Shown here: piece by piece, positions 44,626-64,000 of the stretch
Position numbering within the stretch: the first letter of the stretch is position 1
Layout: each line of letters opens with the position of its first letter
Assembly (NCBI RefSeq): GCF_035594125.1
Contig: NC_087157.1
Location: forward strand, 1,140,001-1,204,000
From: Scylla paramamosain
Lineage: Eukaryota; Arthropoda; Malacostraca; Decapoda; Portunidae
Reading direction: 5' to 3'
Length of the DNA stretch: 64,000 bases
The notes under the pieces: model-generated
What the model saw: the letters and a program-made list of their open reading frames with translations, nothing else
The model's database searches: none
Told to the model about the DNA's origin: nothing
Translations under genes and position numbers: made by a program

Positions 44626-44800
44626 CGTGTGCGTGATGTATGTCATTTGCTCACAGGCGTGTTCATGGCGCTTTACGGTCTTCAGCGGCAAGCAATTTTC
44701 TCCGTATTAGGTCAGGACGAGGACCCATTTCCGTTGAGGACCACCAGCATTTTGTTCCCCGAGATGTGCCTGTGTTGGCTTAAGGTTGAGAGCTGCGCCA

Positions 44801-44874
44801 CCACCACTACCACCACCGCCATCGCCACCGCCACCGCCACCACTATCACCACCACCACCACCACCGCTTCCCAG

Positions 44875-44949
<75 letters not shown>
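44801..44949. repeat. (CAC/GCC)n tract followed by (GT)n
   Basis: Interrupted CAC/CGC trinucleotide tract (44801-44869), then a GT array (44878-44949). Confidence 0.94.
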
Positions 44950-44953
<4 letters not shown>

Positions 44954-45076
44954 CTGAACCCCATTGTATGTGCGTGTGTGTTATTGGGCAGTCCAGTCCT
45001 AGCGGTCCCCACAAGGATGCGAAAACACGCGAGTGTTCTCATAAGCCATCCATCCTTTTCTCTCTCTTGTTAATAT

Positions 45077-45079
<3 letters not shown>

Positions 45080-45159
<80 letters not shown>
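45080..45159. repeat. (GA)n microsatellite
   Basis: Uninterrupted GA array of about 40 units, followed by a purine-rich non-coding stretch to about 45660. Confidence 0.97.
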
Positions 45160-45161
<2 letters not shown>

Positions 45162-45832
45162 CATATAATTATCCTTTTCTGCCAAGCTAAGTTAAGATGT
45201 TTTGCTAGAAGGGAGATGAGTATTGGGGCTAATGAGTTTTGCTGAGGAAGGAAGGAAACGGAAAGACGTCAGCCGTCAGGTGAGGTGTGGGCAAGATAGG
45301 CCTGATGGAGGGAAGCGAAGTAGGGATTAAAGAAGCTAGGAAAGGAAAATATGAGGGAAAGAGATATGCTCGTATTTGATGATAAGAAGGAAGGGAGATG
45401 ATTAGAAAGGTGATAAAAACGAACGAAAAAAAAAATTATATGAGGTTTGAAACTGTACAGTCCCTAAAATTGAGAAAGCAATGCGAAAGAGGTAGGCTGT
45501 TGATGAAAGGAAGCATGAAACTTTAAAATAAATAAGCAAATAGATGAAGGGGGAAAGAGAAGTGTGAAAGGAAAGGTGGAGGAGAAATACGATTACTTGA
45601 TGAAGAAGTGAGAGAAATACACAGAAAATATTAAATCGATTGCAAAGACAAGATGGAATAACAATCTTGCATGGCTTACTAGTGCATGTAGCCTCCCTTC
45701 TGACTGTAATAGTTTTTGGCAGTTCACCCCCTTTACTTAACGAAGTAAAGACGACCGTATACTTTTGCTTGCACGACCTGTCTCGATAAACAAATGATGA
45801 AATAAAACTAGTGTGAAGGGAGGGAGGCGGCC

Positions 45833-45836
<4 letters not shown>

Positions 45837-45901
<65 letters not shown>
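45837..45901. repeat. (GA)n microsatellite
   Basis: Uninterrupted GA array of about 32 units. Confidence 0.97.
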
Positions 45902-45903
<2 letters not shown>

Positions 45904-47783
45904 CATGAAAGCCAGTTAAATGATGGCTATCTTTTCAATTCAGGTCAACGCGTCGCTCACACCACGCATATGAAACATGTTAAAATCTTTCCCTCACTTA
46001 TACTCGTACGTACAGAGGAAAAAAAAAAAAATCAATAACTCTACACTGACTACGACCCTTTCATCAGGATACATCAGTCACTCATATCAAACTGCACATA
46101 TGTCATGGAAACCCCTCTTAGTGTTGTTTTTCATGGGCTAAATAAATGTTACACAGTTGATCTTTCTCGGGGGCATTTAGGGTGTGACGAATTGTGTGAT
46201 AGGCATGTGTTTTTAAGACGTTTTCTCTGCAGGGTCAGAAATGCGAGGATGTCTGTTTTCCGGGCTTTCTCTGCAGTCATAGAGTGAGGTATTTGTCTCA
46301 CGGTTACATTGAGCTGTGCCTAAACATACATAGCTTCACCAGTTTTCTTACGCTTGTGTTGTTGAAAGGTTTTTGCAACACACTCCACTAAAGTAAAATA
46401 ACGTACTGTGCAATGTATCTAACGCTTTTAGCACTAAGGGTCAGAGGTTTTATCAAGTTGTAGATGATTCTCGTATTTTTCGTTATAAAGGGAGTTAGGG
46501 GTGATCTAGTTGCTCATCTGACACAAAAAAAGCTATTATGAGTATTTAACTGGAGATTTGACGGAGTTTGGAAGGTTTGTCTAGTACTGAATGAGATCCG
46601 TTAACTTATTGAATAACATCTTGAAATCTCTTTGTGTCTTATACTTCGGTAATAATCCTTCTTTTGATCAGTATACCATGTACCACTTTATCAGACCCAC
46701 GATCATCATTATATGCTATTCTTTTTAAGACCGTACAAAGACGCGTCTGGAGTGAAACTATTTACGTATTATTTTTCAGTTCCTGTTTGAGCATTTAGAT
46801 TATTCTCTCTTTTATGGGTCACACATCAGATCATTCTCTTCGTATCCTTGCTTGCCATTTACCATCTGACTCCTCTTCCGTCTTCTTATTTTTATATTCT
46901 TTTGTGCTTCTCTCTTCCCTTCCATTTTTCATCTCTTTTCTCTCCTTTACACTCTCTTCCCTGCGTCCCTGCCTGTCTGTCTGCTTGTCTGTCTGTCTGT
47001 GCCTTCCTCCTCCTCCCCCTCCCTAACGTCGCCCACCCTTCCAGACCCCTCTTGATTTAAACAGTTAGTAAACCTCCTCCTTGCAGCTGTTGTTTTCTCG
47101 TCTCGACATCCTTGCCTCACTACGTTTTCTACCACTTTTCCTCCTCCTCCTCCTCCTCCTCCTCCTCCTACATCGGTCGCCACTACTACTACTTTATGAG
47201 ACAGTTACTAAGAGACGACGAGAGAGAGAAAAAACAAACAAACATACAAACACACTCCCTACACCGACAATAAATCACTAACATTCTACTAACTTGTGTA
47301 GGTTATGGGAATACAAGTGCGTAGGGATTAAAAATACAAATAATCCCCACCTAAGTTGTCGACAAAGTAACGTAACGAAACAACGCACATAAAAGGCTGT
47401 GACTCTCTTGGGGAGCTAAAGAATAAGAGAAGTCCTATTTGAATAACAGAGCATTGATGTTTACTAGCCGGGACGCCTCTTTGGCCTGTACGTACGGACG
47501 GGATCTCCAGCTCGTGCTCCCCAGGGTGATGATATGAATGAAATATCTTTTTCGAGGGGAGTATGTTAGGCTAACACTACAGCCCTTACTGCCGAGGGGT
47601 GAGAAGAGGCCCTGCGGGTGGTGCCGGGAAGAACGGTGCACGGGGTCCGAAGAAGTGCTGGGAGAAGTGGATCTCAAAATTTAGGGGGAGAAAGTGCCAG
47701 GGTGTGTGACGCAGGGCGGCTGCTGCTTGTGTCCGCAGATGTGCTCAGGTAAAATGTGATTCTGTGCAGCTAGGGGACTGGTA

Positions 47784-47785
<2 letters not shown>
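45902..47785. other. Non-coding stretch
   Basis: Mostly unique, with a CTC run at 47138-47168 and a pyrimidine-rich patch at 46860-47035. No supported gene. Confidence 0.55.

Positions 47786-47859
<74 letters not shown>
47786..47859. repeat. (GA)n microsatellite
   Basis: Uninterrupted GA array of about 36 units, upstream of the CpG-rich block. Confidence 0.97.
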
Positions 47860-47861
<2 letters not shown>

Positions 47862-47989
47862 GAACTTGGAAAATATTGCACTGAAGAAAAGTAAGATTGA
47901 AAGAGGCAATACTTTACCGTAAGCAATGCCCTGAGTAACCGGAAGCGCACTAGAGGAGGAGGGTTGGCATGGTAGCGGGAGGAGGTATG

Positions 47990-48640
47990 AGCGTTTGGGC
48001 GAGTATCCCGTCACGCCGGGGAGTGCAGGCACATCCTACTGGGGTTCTCGGCGCGGCTCCAGTGCGCACGAGTTGTGTTGTGAGTGGCGGTCAGGGTAGA
48101 CGATGCGGCACAAGTGAAAGGCTCAAGCAAACAATCCTGAAGGTGCGAAGGGGGAGCGAAGGAGTCGGCGAGGGTGGCGCGGGGAGGGCAGTGAGGGTGG
48201 GAAGGGGGAGGCGGGAGTGAGGTAGGCCACCGCGCTACCACCAGCACCAGCCCAGGCCAAAATAGTGTGTGTAGTGCGCGCGGCGAGGCGGGACCCGTTA
48301 CAGGCCAGCTGAGGACCCGTCTCCACCTGGCTAAGCTCTCCACCTGTCCTCCTCGTGGCACACGTCAGCTGGCAGTCATATCAGTGCCACCTGAGCCCTC
48401 ATGTGTGTGGTGTAGTGAAAGTGGTGCGGGTCGGGTCACCATGACTAGCGTGGTGCGGGCCGCCCCGTCAGTGGTGGGTCGGGGACGGATCAAGAGAGTC
48501 CTTCGGCACGAGCAGAAGGGGAAGGAGGAGAAGAAGCAGGAGCAGCTGGGAGGGCAAGGCCGGTAGTGCCATGTATGGTGCCGTGCCCACCACTCGTGCA
48601 GGACAGGTGTTATGTTGCCCAGAGTTAGTGTCGTGTAGTG
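47990..48640 (+). promoter_or_regulatory. CpG-rich block, candidate promoter and 5' leader
   Basis: The most CpG- and GC-rich stretch of the window, with CGCGGC, GGCGAGG and similar motifs through 48300. It lies directly upstream of the coding-like exon that ends at the GTAAGT donor at 48946. Promoter function is inferred from composition and position; no TATA box or clear initiator was found. Confidence 0.4.
48441..48566 (+). CDS. Small open frame in the CpG-rich leader, unrecognised
   Basis: ATG in a good context (GTCACCATGAC) opens a 41-codon frame reading MTSVVRAAPSVVGRGRIKRV and ending in a Lys/Glu/Gln-rich tail, closed by TAG. The frame is very basic and lacks a known motif. It could be an upstream open reading frame in a 5' leader or chance in GC-rich DNA. 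Listed because of the start context only. Confidence 0.2.
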   Translation: MTSVVRAAPSVVGRGRIKRVLRHEQKGKEEKKQEQLGGQGR

Positions 48641-48781
48641 ATCGACGCTCGTGTGATGGTGGACGGCAGGTGCCAACGTATAGTGTCAGTGTTTCACCTG
48701 AAATCATATCAACTGGTGCTAAGCCAGCGGTGTTTTGTGGTGCAAACCAAGTGTTTTTCCGACATCTGCTGTGTCTGCTAG

Positions 48782-48945
48782 TCTCGAATTGGTTGTATTT
48801 GTGGATTTATATACTTCCGTGTCCACTTCTACACCTTGATCTTCATCACCTTCTCTTCGTGGAGCCTCGACCACCACTACACCGCCATCATGCATGCGAT
48901 GAACGCCCTCTTCGAGAACAACTTGGGGTTCCTTATGATGCCACT
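48782..48945 (+). CDS. Probable coding exon, protein not recognised (membrane-like)
   Basis: Between an in-frame TAG (48779-48781) that also serves as a plausible acceptor (GTTTTTCCGACATCTG, then CTGTGTCTGCTAG) and the perfect donor CACT|GTAAGT (48946), one frame stays open for 54 codons and leaves in phase 2. From about 48812 nearly every codon ends in C or G (TTC, GTC, CAC, ATC, ACC, AAC, GAG). The peptide has a hydrophobic stretch FRVHFYTLIFITFSSW, then SLDHHYTAIMHAMNALFENN and a hydrophobic end LGFLMMPL. It could be an internal exon of a membrane protein, or a first coding exon starting at ATG 48890 (MHAMNALFENN) preceded by leader. I do not recognise the family. Confidence 0.5.
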
Positions 48946-48951
48946 GTAAGT

Positions 48952-49605
48952 ACCCTCCACCCGCAGAGAAGAGTGCATCCCTGCGCCCAGTCAGGCTGGG
49001 TGTGTCGTTAGCCTTCATACAGTGTTAGCAGTCCTCGCATGAATGCATCATCACCCTCTTATTCAACCGTGTCGAATAGAACGAAACTTCCTCGTTATGT
49101 TGCTGAGAATCGCCTCATACATGTTCCATCTCGTGTCGTCCACAATGACAACAATCACAAATAACTCCGGTACATTTGTGATATCTATCTTAGAAGCGAC
49201 AGTGTTGAGAATTAATTGCAACATCCTCATTCATATCTCAGTCCATTAAACAGCAGCAGCAGCAGGCTCAGGGATGATGCAGACCTTCATAACTCGCCGC
49301 AGCCTGGTAACGATCCTGAAGCAGCTTAACACATGTAACGAGCCAGCAAGCTGAGTCTGGCGTCCATTCATCAAATATCGACCTCATCTTTAAGAGTGCC
49401 GAGTTGATTGTGAAATGTCCTTTATTTATTTTTCCTTCCGATTGTTCTAAAGTACGTGAGTCACTTTGAGTGTGCTGTGGTGGGACGTAAGGGGAACAGA
49501 GAGTAGAAGTATAGTGATAATGGAAGGAGGAGAAGAAAATGAAAGAGAAGGAGGAGGAGAAAGAGGAAAAGGCGTTGTGAGTGAGTCCAGCTGTGCCCGT
49601 CAATG

Positions 49606-49636
<31 letters not shown>

Positions 49637-50970
49637 CTTTACTAGTCAGCACCAAGAATCTTTGACATTTATGAGCCGCAGCTTTGTCTTGAAGGTGACG
49701 TCTCAGGGTATTTTAGGAGTCACGTCACAATAAACACGGTCGGTCATTCACACATGCACGGAAAACGGTTCCAGCTGTACGACTGTAGTAGTTCCTCGGC
49801 GCTACGTCATCTGTCAATGTAATCCATGTGTTTGAAGAGAGATGAAACAGAATTCACGAACACACAAACTTATCACTAGTGTTTATGTAAGTTATTATAC
49901 AATCGTTTTGAAATCCCAGAAATTACGCTATGACAGAATCGCGAATGTACAACTGTCAAAATGAAGGTTCATGCGCCACAGAACATCTCATTGCTATTGA
50001 CTGCATCTTTCATCACGTCCCTTTAGTGTTGATCCGCCGTCAGCTGCTTGTTCAAGGTCGCCATGTGCTTCCCCACGAGGCGCGGTGAAGGGCGTGTGAA
50101 ATGTGATCGATTTCCCCGCTAAAGGAGCACCGAGTGAATAAGCCGCCTAATGGGTGACATATACACACGTGTGCTTTATGCGCTTAATTTGTTGACGAAA
50201 GCTCAATTAAGTACAATTTTTTTGGTAATATGTTTTTTTTTAGTTGCTTCTCTATAAAAGTGGCAGCAAAGTGATGGCTTTATTTAATTATTGGAGTTCA
50301 ATATAGAGTTTATTAGCAGTATCAACGAGTGCCGTCAAATTTTGTATCGCAGCGTGAACCAAAGCCTGTGAAGCGAGTGCCTGTCACCTCGTCATTCCCA
50401 CGTGTGTCGGGCTGAACTGAGTTTCATGATGGCTTTGAAGGCAATAAACAAAGCAGCGCGTGGCCCTCCACAGGTGACGGCAAGCAGGCAGGAAGTGTAC
50501 CCTATACTTTTTGACAGTAAGAAAGAAAGGAAAAAAGTGATGTGGATGTGGTATATCTTATGTTTATTCAACTCAGAATGTCTTCTTGACTGTCACTTTT
50601 TGACAGCCTTAACTTTAGCTTGAAAGAGGTCAGATCCACTTACTTTCCAGATGTGATAAAAGAAAGAAACTTGTAATCATATTGAATCAAGCTCTTCGTG
50701 TGGGCAGCAATGCAAACCTAGCACGCAAATATTACTCTATCTTCTTGTTTCACTTTCTCTTCAACAACGATGCAGGAATGATATACTGGCGGGAGGAGCT
50801 TGGGCTTTGCCGGCCATTACTCCGCTAGCGGCTGGTAATAGTAGTGACCACCTCCGTATCCAAACTGAAGCCACGCCTTATCAACCTTGGCCGCAGTGAT
50901 TTTCGTTTACCTCTTAAGGGGAAGAAATGTTGATTAACTGTGCTATTGATTATCTGGTGTTCATAGCCAT

Positions 50971-50971
<1 letters not shown>
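48952..50971. other. Non-coding stretch with a high-complexity island
   Basis: Contains a CAG run (49254-49266), (GT)n at 49603-49636, and a repeat-free segment at about 50000-50215 with CGATTTCCCC, TAATGGG and TTAATTTG blocks that could be regulatory. It is probably intron if the exon before it is real. Confidence 0.45.

Positions 50972-51053
<82 letters not shown>
50972..51053. repeat. (GT)n microsatellite
   Basis: Uninterrupted GT array of about 41 units. Confidence 0.97.
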
Positions 51054-51986
<933 letters not shown>

Positions 51987-52082
51987 GGACCTGTTTATTA
52001 TACTGTTATTGATTTCCTCATATTTCACTCCTCCACGTCCGTGTCATCCTTCTCATGGCAATAACGTGTTCACAGCTTTATC

Positions 52083-52123
52083 TCCCTTCCTTATTTCCCT
52101 TCCTTATTTCCCTTCCTTATTTC
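52083..52123. repeat. 13-bp minisatellite, three copies
   Basis: CCCTTCCTTATTT repeated three times in tandem without change. Confidence 0.95.
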
Positions 52124-52186
52124 ACGCTCAAAGAAAATGTGTTGATCTATCACGAAAGGGGACACTTTATCTCGTTGTTTTATATT

Positions 52187-52189
<3 letters not shown>

Positions 52190-52274
<85 letters not shown>
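52190..52274. repeat. (CT)n microsatellite
   Basis: Uninterrupted CT array of about 42 units; complementary GA array follows at 52384. Confidence 0.97.
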
Positions 52275-52277
<3 letters not shown>

Positions 52278-52378
52278 TTTTCTTATTTACTCTTTGTTTT
52301 TTTCTGGCTTCATCTTTTTTTTTTGTCTCCTGTTCGTAGTGTATTATTTTCTTCCTCTTTTTCTATCCATATTGTCGT

Positions 52379-52383
<5 letters not shown>

Positions 52384-52455
<72 letters not shown>
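52384..52455. repeat. (GA)n microsatellite
   Basis: Uninterrupted GA array of about 36 units, between two CT arrays. Confidence 0.97.
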
Positions 52456-52457
<2 letters not shown>

Positions 52458-52584
52458 CCAGTTTTATTCTCTTGCTACCTGTGTTACACCGCCACTTTCA
52501 TTCAAGGTCACGCTTCATTTTAATTGGAGTCTACTCGCTTCCTTTATCTTTGTGCTCTGGTTTTGCTTCCTTGTTATTCTCACA

Positions 52585-52588
<4 letters not shown>

Positions 52589-52680
<92 letters not shown>
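52589..52680. repeat. (CT)n microsatellite
   Basis: Uninterrupted CT array of about 46 units. Confidence 0.97.
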
Positions 52681-52683
<3 letters not shown>

Positions 52684-54349
52684 TTCAGACTGGAGCGGTC
52701 ACGGCACAATCCCCAATCTCCCTCGCCACATTTCCTCTCGTTTCCGTTGCCGCAGAGGACAAAACGAACTCCTTTCTCGTTACTATTTCTTTTTTTATCG
52801 TCATCTGAAAGTTATCGTCATCGACATACTCTCTCCTCAAACTTTCTGCCTTCTCGTTTTTTGAGTGATATTTTTCCTATATTTTTTTTTCTCGATGTTT
52901 CGCTTCCTCGACACAATGTTGACTTTTTCTTACTAAAGGTTTTTTTTTTTCAAGTGGGAAGAACTGTGCTAATCTTGTAACTTTGTATCTTTTTTTCGAC
53001 TTTGTGTATTTTATTTCCTTCTCTGTTTTTTCCAGCTAGTTTTCCTTCCAACCCTGTCCACTGACATGTGTTTCAGGATAGTTTTTCCCACTGGCAGAAT
53101 TCTTTAGGTGGCAAAGCTGTGTTAATCTGGTTTACGGGAAGTTCGAAACTCCGAGAAGCTGTAGTGAGACTGAGAAGTTAGTCAACGTGATCTGGAAGGG
53201 CAGCTTTTTTTCTGTAACACGAGTAAAGACGAGACGGTGAGGAAGAGAGAGATTCCAGCCGGCACCAGGTCTCGTTTATTCAGGCGCTGCCTGTTCTCTG
53301 TCGATTTGCATTTTAAGCGTTTCGAAAATAAAGTTACGAACTTAACAGACACCCATTTTACCCCTTCACGTGGCAGTTTAGACGAGAGGTAATCGATGGA
53401 AAGGAAAGAAAAAAAGTGTATTACGTGGCGGTTATCATGTTATCATATGAGGCGCTTGAAGATATTATAAATGAAAATAATGACTTAACTGATACGCATG
53501 TTAACACTTCTCAGTATTCTTCTAACGGAGATATTGAGATACTGCTGGAAATCACTGTATGTTTTAGAAATCACCACTACTCCGTATAAAACAATACGAC
53601 TTCAAAAGATACCCACTTAAAATTTAGACCAAAGTATCAATAGAAACAAAAGGAAACCTCGTCAACGCCCCAAGTATAAAAAAAAGAAAAAAAAAAAAAA
53701 AAGAAGAACGCTACTCCTGCCAAGGCACGTAAAGATTAAGCCCACGTTAGTAGAGCAGAAGCTACAACCAAGTAAAAAGAAAAAAAAAAACAACAACACG
53801 GTAATACAGGAAATACCACATGGGGCGTTAGGAAGCATTAGAACAAGTCACACAAAGCCACCTTCACACAACATGCTCCTCATTGATCGCTCCATTTGCC
53901 TTGTAGGGTAAACACCGGCATTAGCCTCCCCCAGCCTTACCTGAGTGACACGCTGGTCCTGTGGTCATGAAGGAACGCGCCTCAGAACGTTGTGATGGTC
54001 TGGTTAATATTTCACAGCAAGTCTTCGGCCGGCTGTGCGCTGCGAGGAGGGGGGAATAGAGGGAAGAAAGGGTTGTGTGGGTGTGTTTTGTCATCGTCGT
54101 CTTTGCGTCCTATGTCGAGCTTCTTTGTTCAGAGTGCGTGGGAGGAAGTGTGTAGCAAAGGTTCGTGTGTGTGTGTGTGTGTGTTGATATTGCAGTTAAG
54201 TTAAAGTAATTTCTCGTGTGTTGATTAATAGTCTCTTGAGTCTGCTTTTTTCCCTGGACAAGTTGAACATTGTTTGTGCATTTTTTCCCCTTAATAAGCA
54301 TGTAAGAAGAATAATGAGAAAATAACGTCCTTTCATCAAGAGTCCATCA
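52681..54349. other. Non-coding stretch
   Basis: Unique with T runs (52880-52950) and A runs (53675-53705, 53780-53792). No gene seen. Confidence 0.6.
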
Positions 54350-54408
54350 CCACCACCACTACTACCACCACCACCACCACTATTCACCACCACCACCACC
54401 ACCACCCA
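54350..54408. repeat. (CAC)n tract
   Basis: Interrupted CAC/ACT trinucleotide tract. Confidence 0.9.
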
Positions 54409-54704
54409 CAAACATCACTATTCCTACCTAGCCTTCTCCTCAACGCTTGTTCGCATCGCCTTAACTATCTCCCACATCCCCAAAATGTATAGACGCTGCC
54501 TTGAAGGAGCACTCGAGGCTGTGAGGCGGCGAGGTGGTGCAGTAACACAGACCAAAAGCATTATATTACCAGGGAGCAGTGTGAGTGGTGCTTATTGTAC
54601 GTGTGGTGGTTACGGTGCAGGTGATGGTGAGGAGTGGGTCTTGCAGTGTAGTGGTGTTTTGGCCTCCTGGAGAGTTTTATGGTAGATTTCAACTTTTGGA
54701 AGGA

Positions 54705-54712
<8 letters not shown>

Positions 54713-54738
<26 letters not shown>
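54713..54738. repeat. (GA)n microsatellite
   Basis: Short GA array of about 13 units. Confidence 0.93.
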
Positions 54739-54744
<6 letters not shown>

Positions 54745-54886
54745 GGATTACATAACAAATTATACGTAAGAGGTTAGATAGCAAATTATAAACATGTTTT
54801 TTTAAAGAAATATGTATAAGTGAATATGAAAAAGCAAATTATGTGAATATGATGGAAAATAGAAGAAAGGAAAGCAATAGTAAGGA

Positions 54887-55005
<119 letters not shown>

Positions 55006-55246
55006 GCTATTCAGGACCTAGACGGGCCAAGTTATTTCCAGGAAGAGGTGTGTGAGGGAGTTCCGAGTCGTTTTATTCATAAGCGAAAGAGCCATAGGAA
55101 TAATTTCTCTGTATCTTTCCTGACTCCTAATACCTTTTTTTGCCAAGTCACTAGGTCCGGGACTGCCGTAGAATAAGAAATGAGTATCAGAGTAAAGAAA
55201 GAAAAGAAAATTGATGTCGGTATAGAATACGTAATATCGTCAAGGC

Positions 55247-55250
<4 letters not shown>

Positions 55251-55316
<66 letters not shown>
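55251..55316. repeat. (GA)n microsatellite
   Basis: Uninterrupted GA array of about 33 units. Confidence 0.97.
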
Positions 55317-55321
<5 letters not shown>

Positions 55322-55448
55322 AGCCTCTAATTAAGATTTTTGTTTGTAAGTTTATATAGAGTGTTTGAAATAGAAAGCTTTTGCTCTTATTGAAATCGTC
55401 ATATTTTATTTATTTATTTGTTTATTTATTCGATGAGGAGAGTTGTGT

Positions 55449-55700
55449 CTTGTCATTAAGCAAAAAAAAAAAAGACAAAAATTATAAGTGTATGGTTCAT
55501 GTACGATATTCAACTTTTTTTTTTCTGGTGCGTTAAATGGTTTTCCAATCAAATAATAAAATAAGAAAAAAAGACAAACTAAAGAAGTGTTTTGTCATTC
55601 ATCAAGCATCAGTGTATGGTTTATGTATGAAATTTAAATCTGCTTTTTCTTTATTTTTTTGATGCGTTAAATGGTTTTCCAATCAACTGATAAAATAAGA
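55449..55700. repeat. Tandem duplication, period about 134 bp
   Basis: A block with TTGTCATT..AAGC, GTGTATGGTT(C/T)ATGTA, GCGTTAAATGGTTTTCCAAT and TAAAATAAGAAA occurs twice in the same order and orientation (about 55449-55570 and 55590-55700). The copies differ by small indels in A and T runs. Confidence 0.85.
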
Positions 55701-56866
<1,166 letters not shown>

Positions 56867-56928
56867 CTGTTTATCCGATATATTTCCATATTCGCACCTC
56901 CTCCGGCACTTACTTTTTTTTAACCTCT

Positions 56929-57135
56929 TCCTCCTCCTCCTCCTCCTCCTCCTCCTCCTCCTCCTCCTCCTCCTCCTCCTCCTCCTCCTCCTCCTCCTCC
57001 TCCTCCTCCTGTTTGCCCGTTTTTTTCTTTCTCCTCTCCCTCCTCTTTCATCTCTTTTTCATTTACTTCTTATTGCATCTCTTCTTCGTTTCATCATTTT
57101 CTCCTCTTCCTCCTCCTCCTCCTCCTCCTCCTCCA
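56929..57135. repeat. (CTC)n tracts
   Basis: CTC array at 56929-57010 and a second shorter one at 57107-57135, with T/C-rich DNA between. Confidence 0.95.
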
Positions 57136-57265
57136 GCTTTGCCAGTGAGTGTGAGTTCTGATGACTTTCTGGCTCCTGCAGGTTACTGAGTCCTCTTGAG
57201 TTCCTCTCGTCTCATTCTGTCTTCGGACCCTCTTGATTTCACTCGTCTAGGGCTCTCATAGGTTC

Positions 57266-57269
<4 letters not shown>

Positions 57270-57331
<62 letters not shown>
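57270..57331. repeat. (CT)n microsatellite
   Basis: Uninterrupted CT array of about 31 units. Confidence 0.97.
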
Positions 57332-57334
<3 letters not shown>

Positions 57335-57559
57335 GTGGTGTAGCTGATTTCAGGATTGATTGGATGACTGGCATGTTCTTGATTCCTGTTCGTGCAAGTC
57401 TACGCCACGCACCGTAAAGGCATCAGGGCTCGTCCCCTCGACATCGTTTTCCCCTTCCGTGTTGTCTCACTCGCAGCGCCGCCATAAAGAAAGTGAAGGA
57501 AAACGTGACAAATTACGTTCAGCCTCGCAAAAGGACGGTTGGTCAACACATGGCAAGCT

Positions 57560-57659
<100 letters not shown>

Positions 57660-57731
57660 ATGATACCGTTTTCTGATATTATTAGACTAAATTCTCTAGA
57701 TATATACATACTAAAGAATATATCTTTAATT

Positions 57732-64000
<6,269 letters not shown>

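Noticed and set aside
44640..44790. Open frame after TTGCTCACAG (GVFMALYGLQRQAIFS...)
   Set aside because: It runs straight into CAC and GT repeats, has no donor, no codon bias and no family match.

Overview
This is eukaryotic nuclear DNA, most likely from a decapod crustacean (a crab or a close relative). The reasons are the very high density of long perfect dinucleotide microsatellites (AG/CT, AC/GT, some AT) with trinucleotide tracts (CTC, CAC, AAT), a short interstitial run of the arthropod telomere-type unit TTAGG (14586-14602), short exons split by introns, and mostly non-coding sequence. I counted roughly 80 microsatellite arrays by eye, which I estimate at about a tenth of the window. 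Most long reading frames here are artefacts of these arrays (poly-Ser-Leu, Cys-Val, His-Thr, Arg-Glu, Tyr-Ile peptides) and were not called as genes. The species cannot be fixed from sequence alone.

Layout. 1-10 kb: non-coding, with microsatellites, a 105-bp tandem duplication ending in a perfect 16-bp-stem hairpin (7371-7541), and a dense cluster of TTAGTCA/TGACTAA palindromes (9005-9240). 10.4-17.2 kb: the only locus with a recognisable protein, read on the minus strand. Five spliced exons (13527-13176, 12843-12724, 12467-12296, 11115-11048, 10902-10630) have compatible phases and encode most of a protein resembling the animal family usually labelled 'sterile alpha motif domain-containing protein 3-like'. 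The last exon carries two one-base frame breaks in short homopolymers. Possible upstream parts are a non-coding first exon near 17230-17047 and a start-codon exon at 16681-16592. Upstream of the first family-matching exon lie a decayed 685-bp PIF/Harbinger element with inverted terminal repeats (13836-14520) holding a transposase N-terminal fragment on the plus strand, a 740-bp degenerate A/C-rich array (14923-15660), and three of the window's longest TA arrays.

17-48 kb: non-coding, microsatellite-dense, with long purine or pyrimidine runs and some high-complexity islands that could be regulatory. At 32557-32630 on the plus strand there is a textbook recursive-splicing ratchet point (branch point, pyrimidine tract, AG immediately followed by GTAAGT) with a second donor 48 bases further on, which suggests the window lies in a long intron of a plus-strand gene. 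48.0-48.95 kb: a CpG-rich block followed by a coding-like plus-strand exon (about 48782-48945) with strong C-ending codon bias and a perfect GTAAGT donor; its protein is not recognised. 49-64 kb: non-coding again, with a tandem duplication at 55449-55700 and many microsatellites. No rRNA, tRNA, CRISPR, bacterial or viral gene was found.
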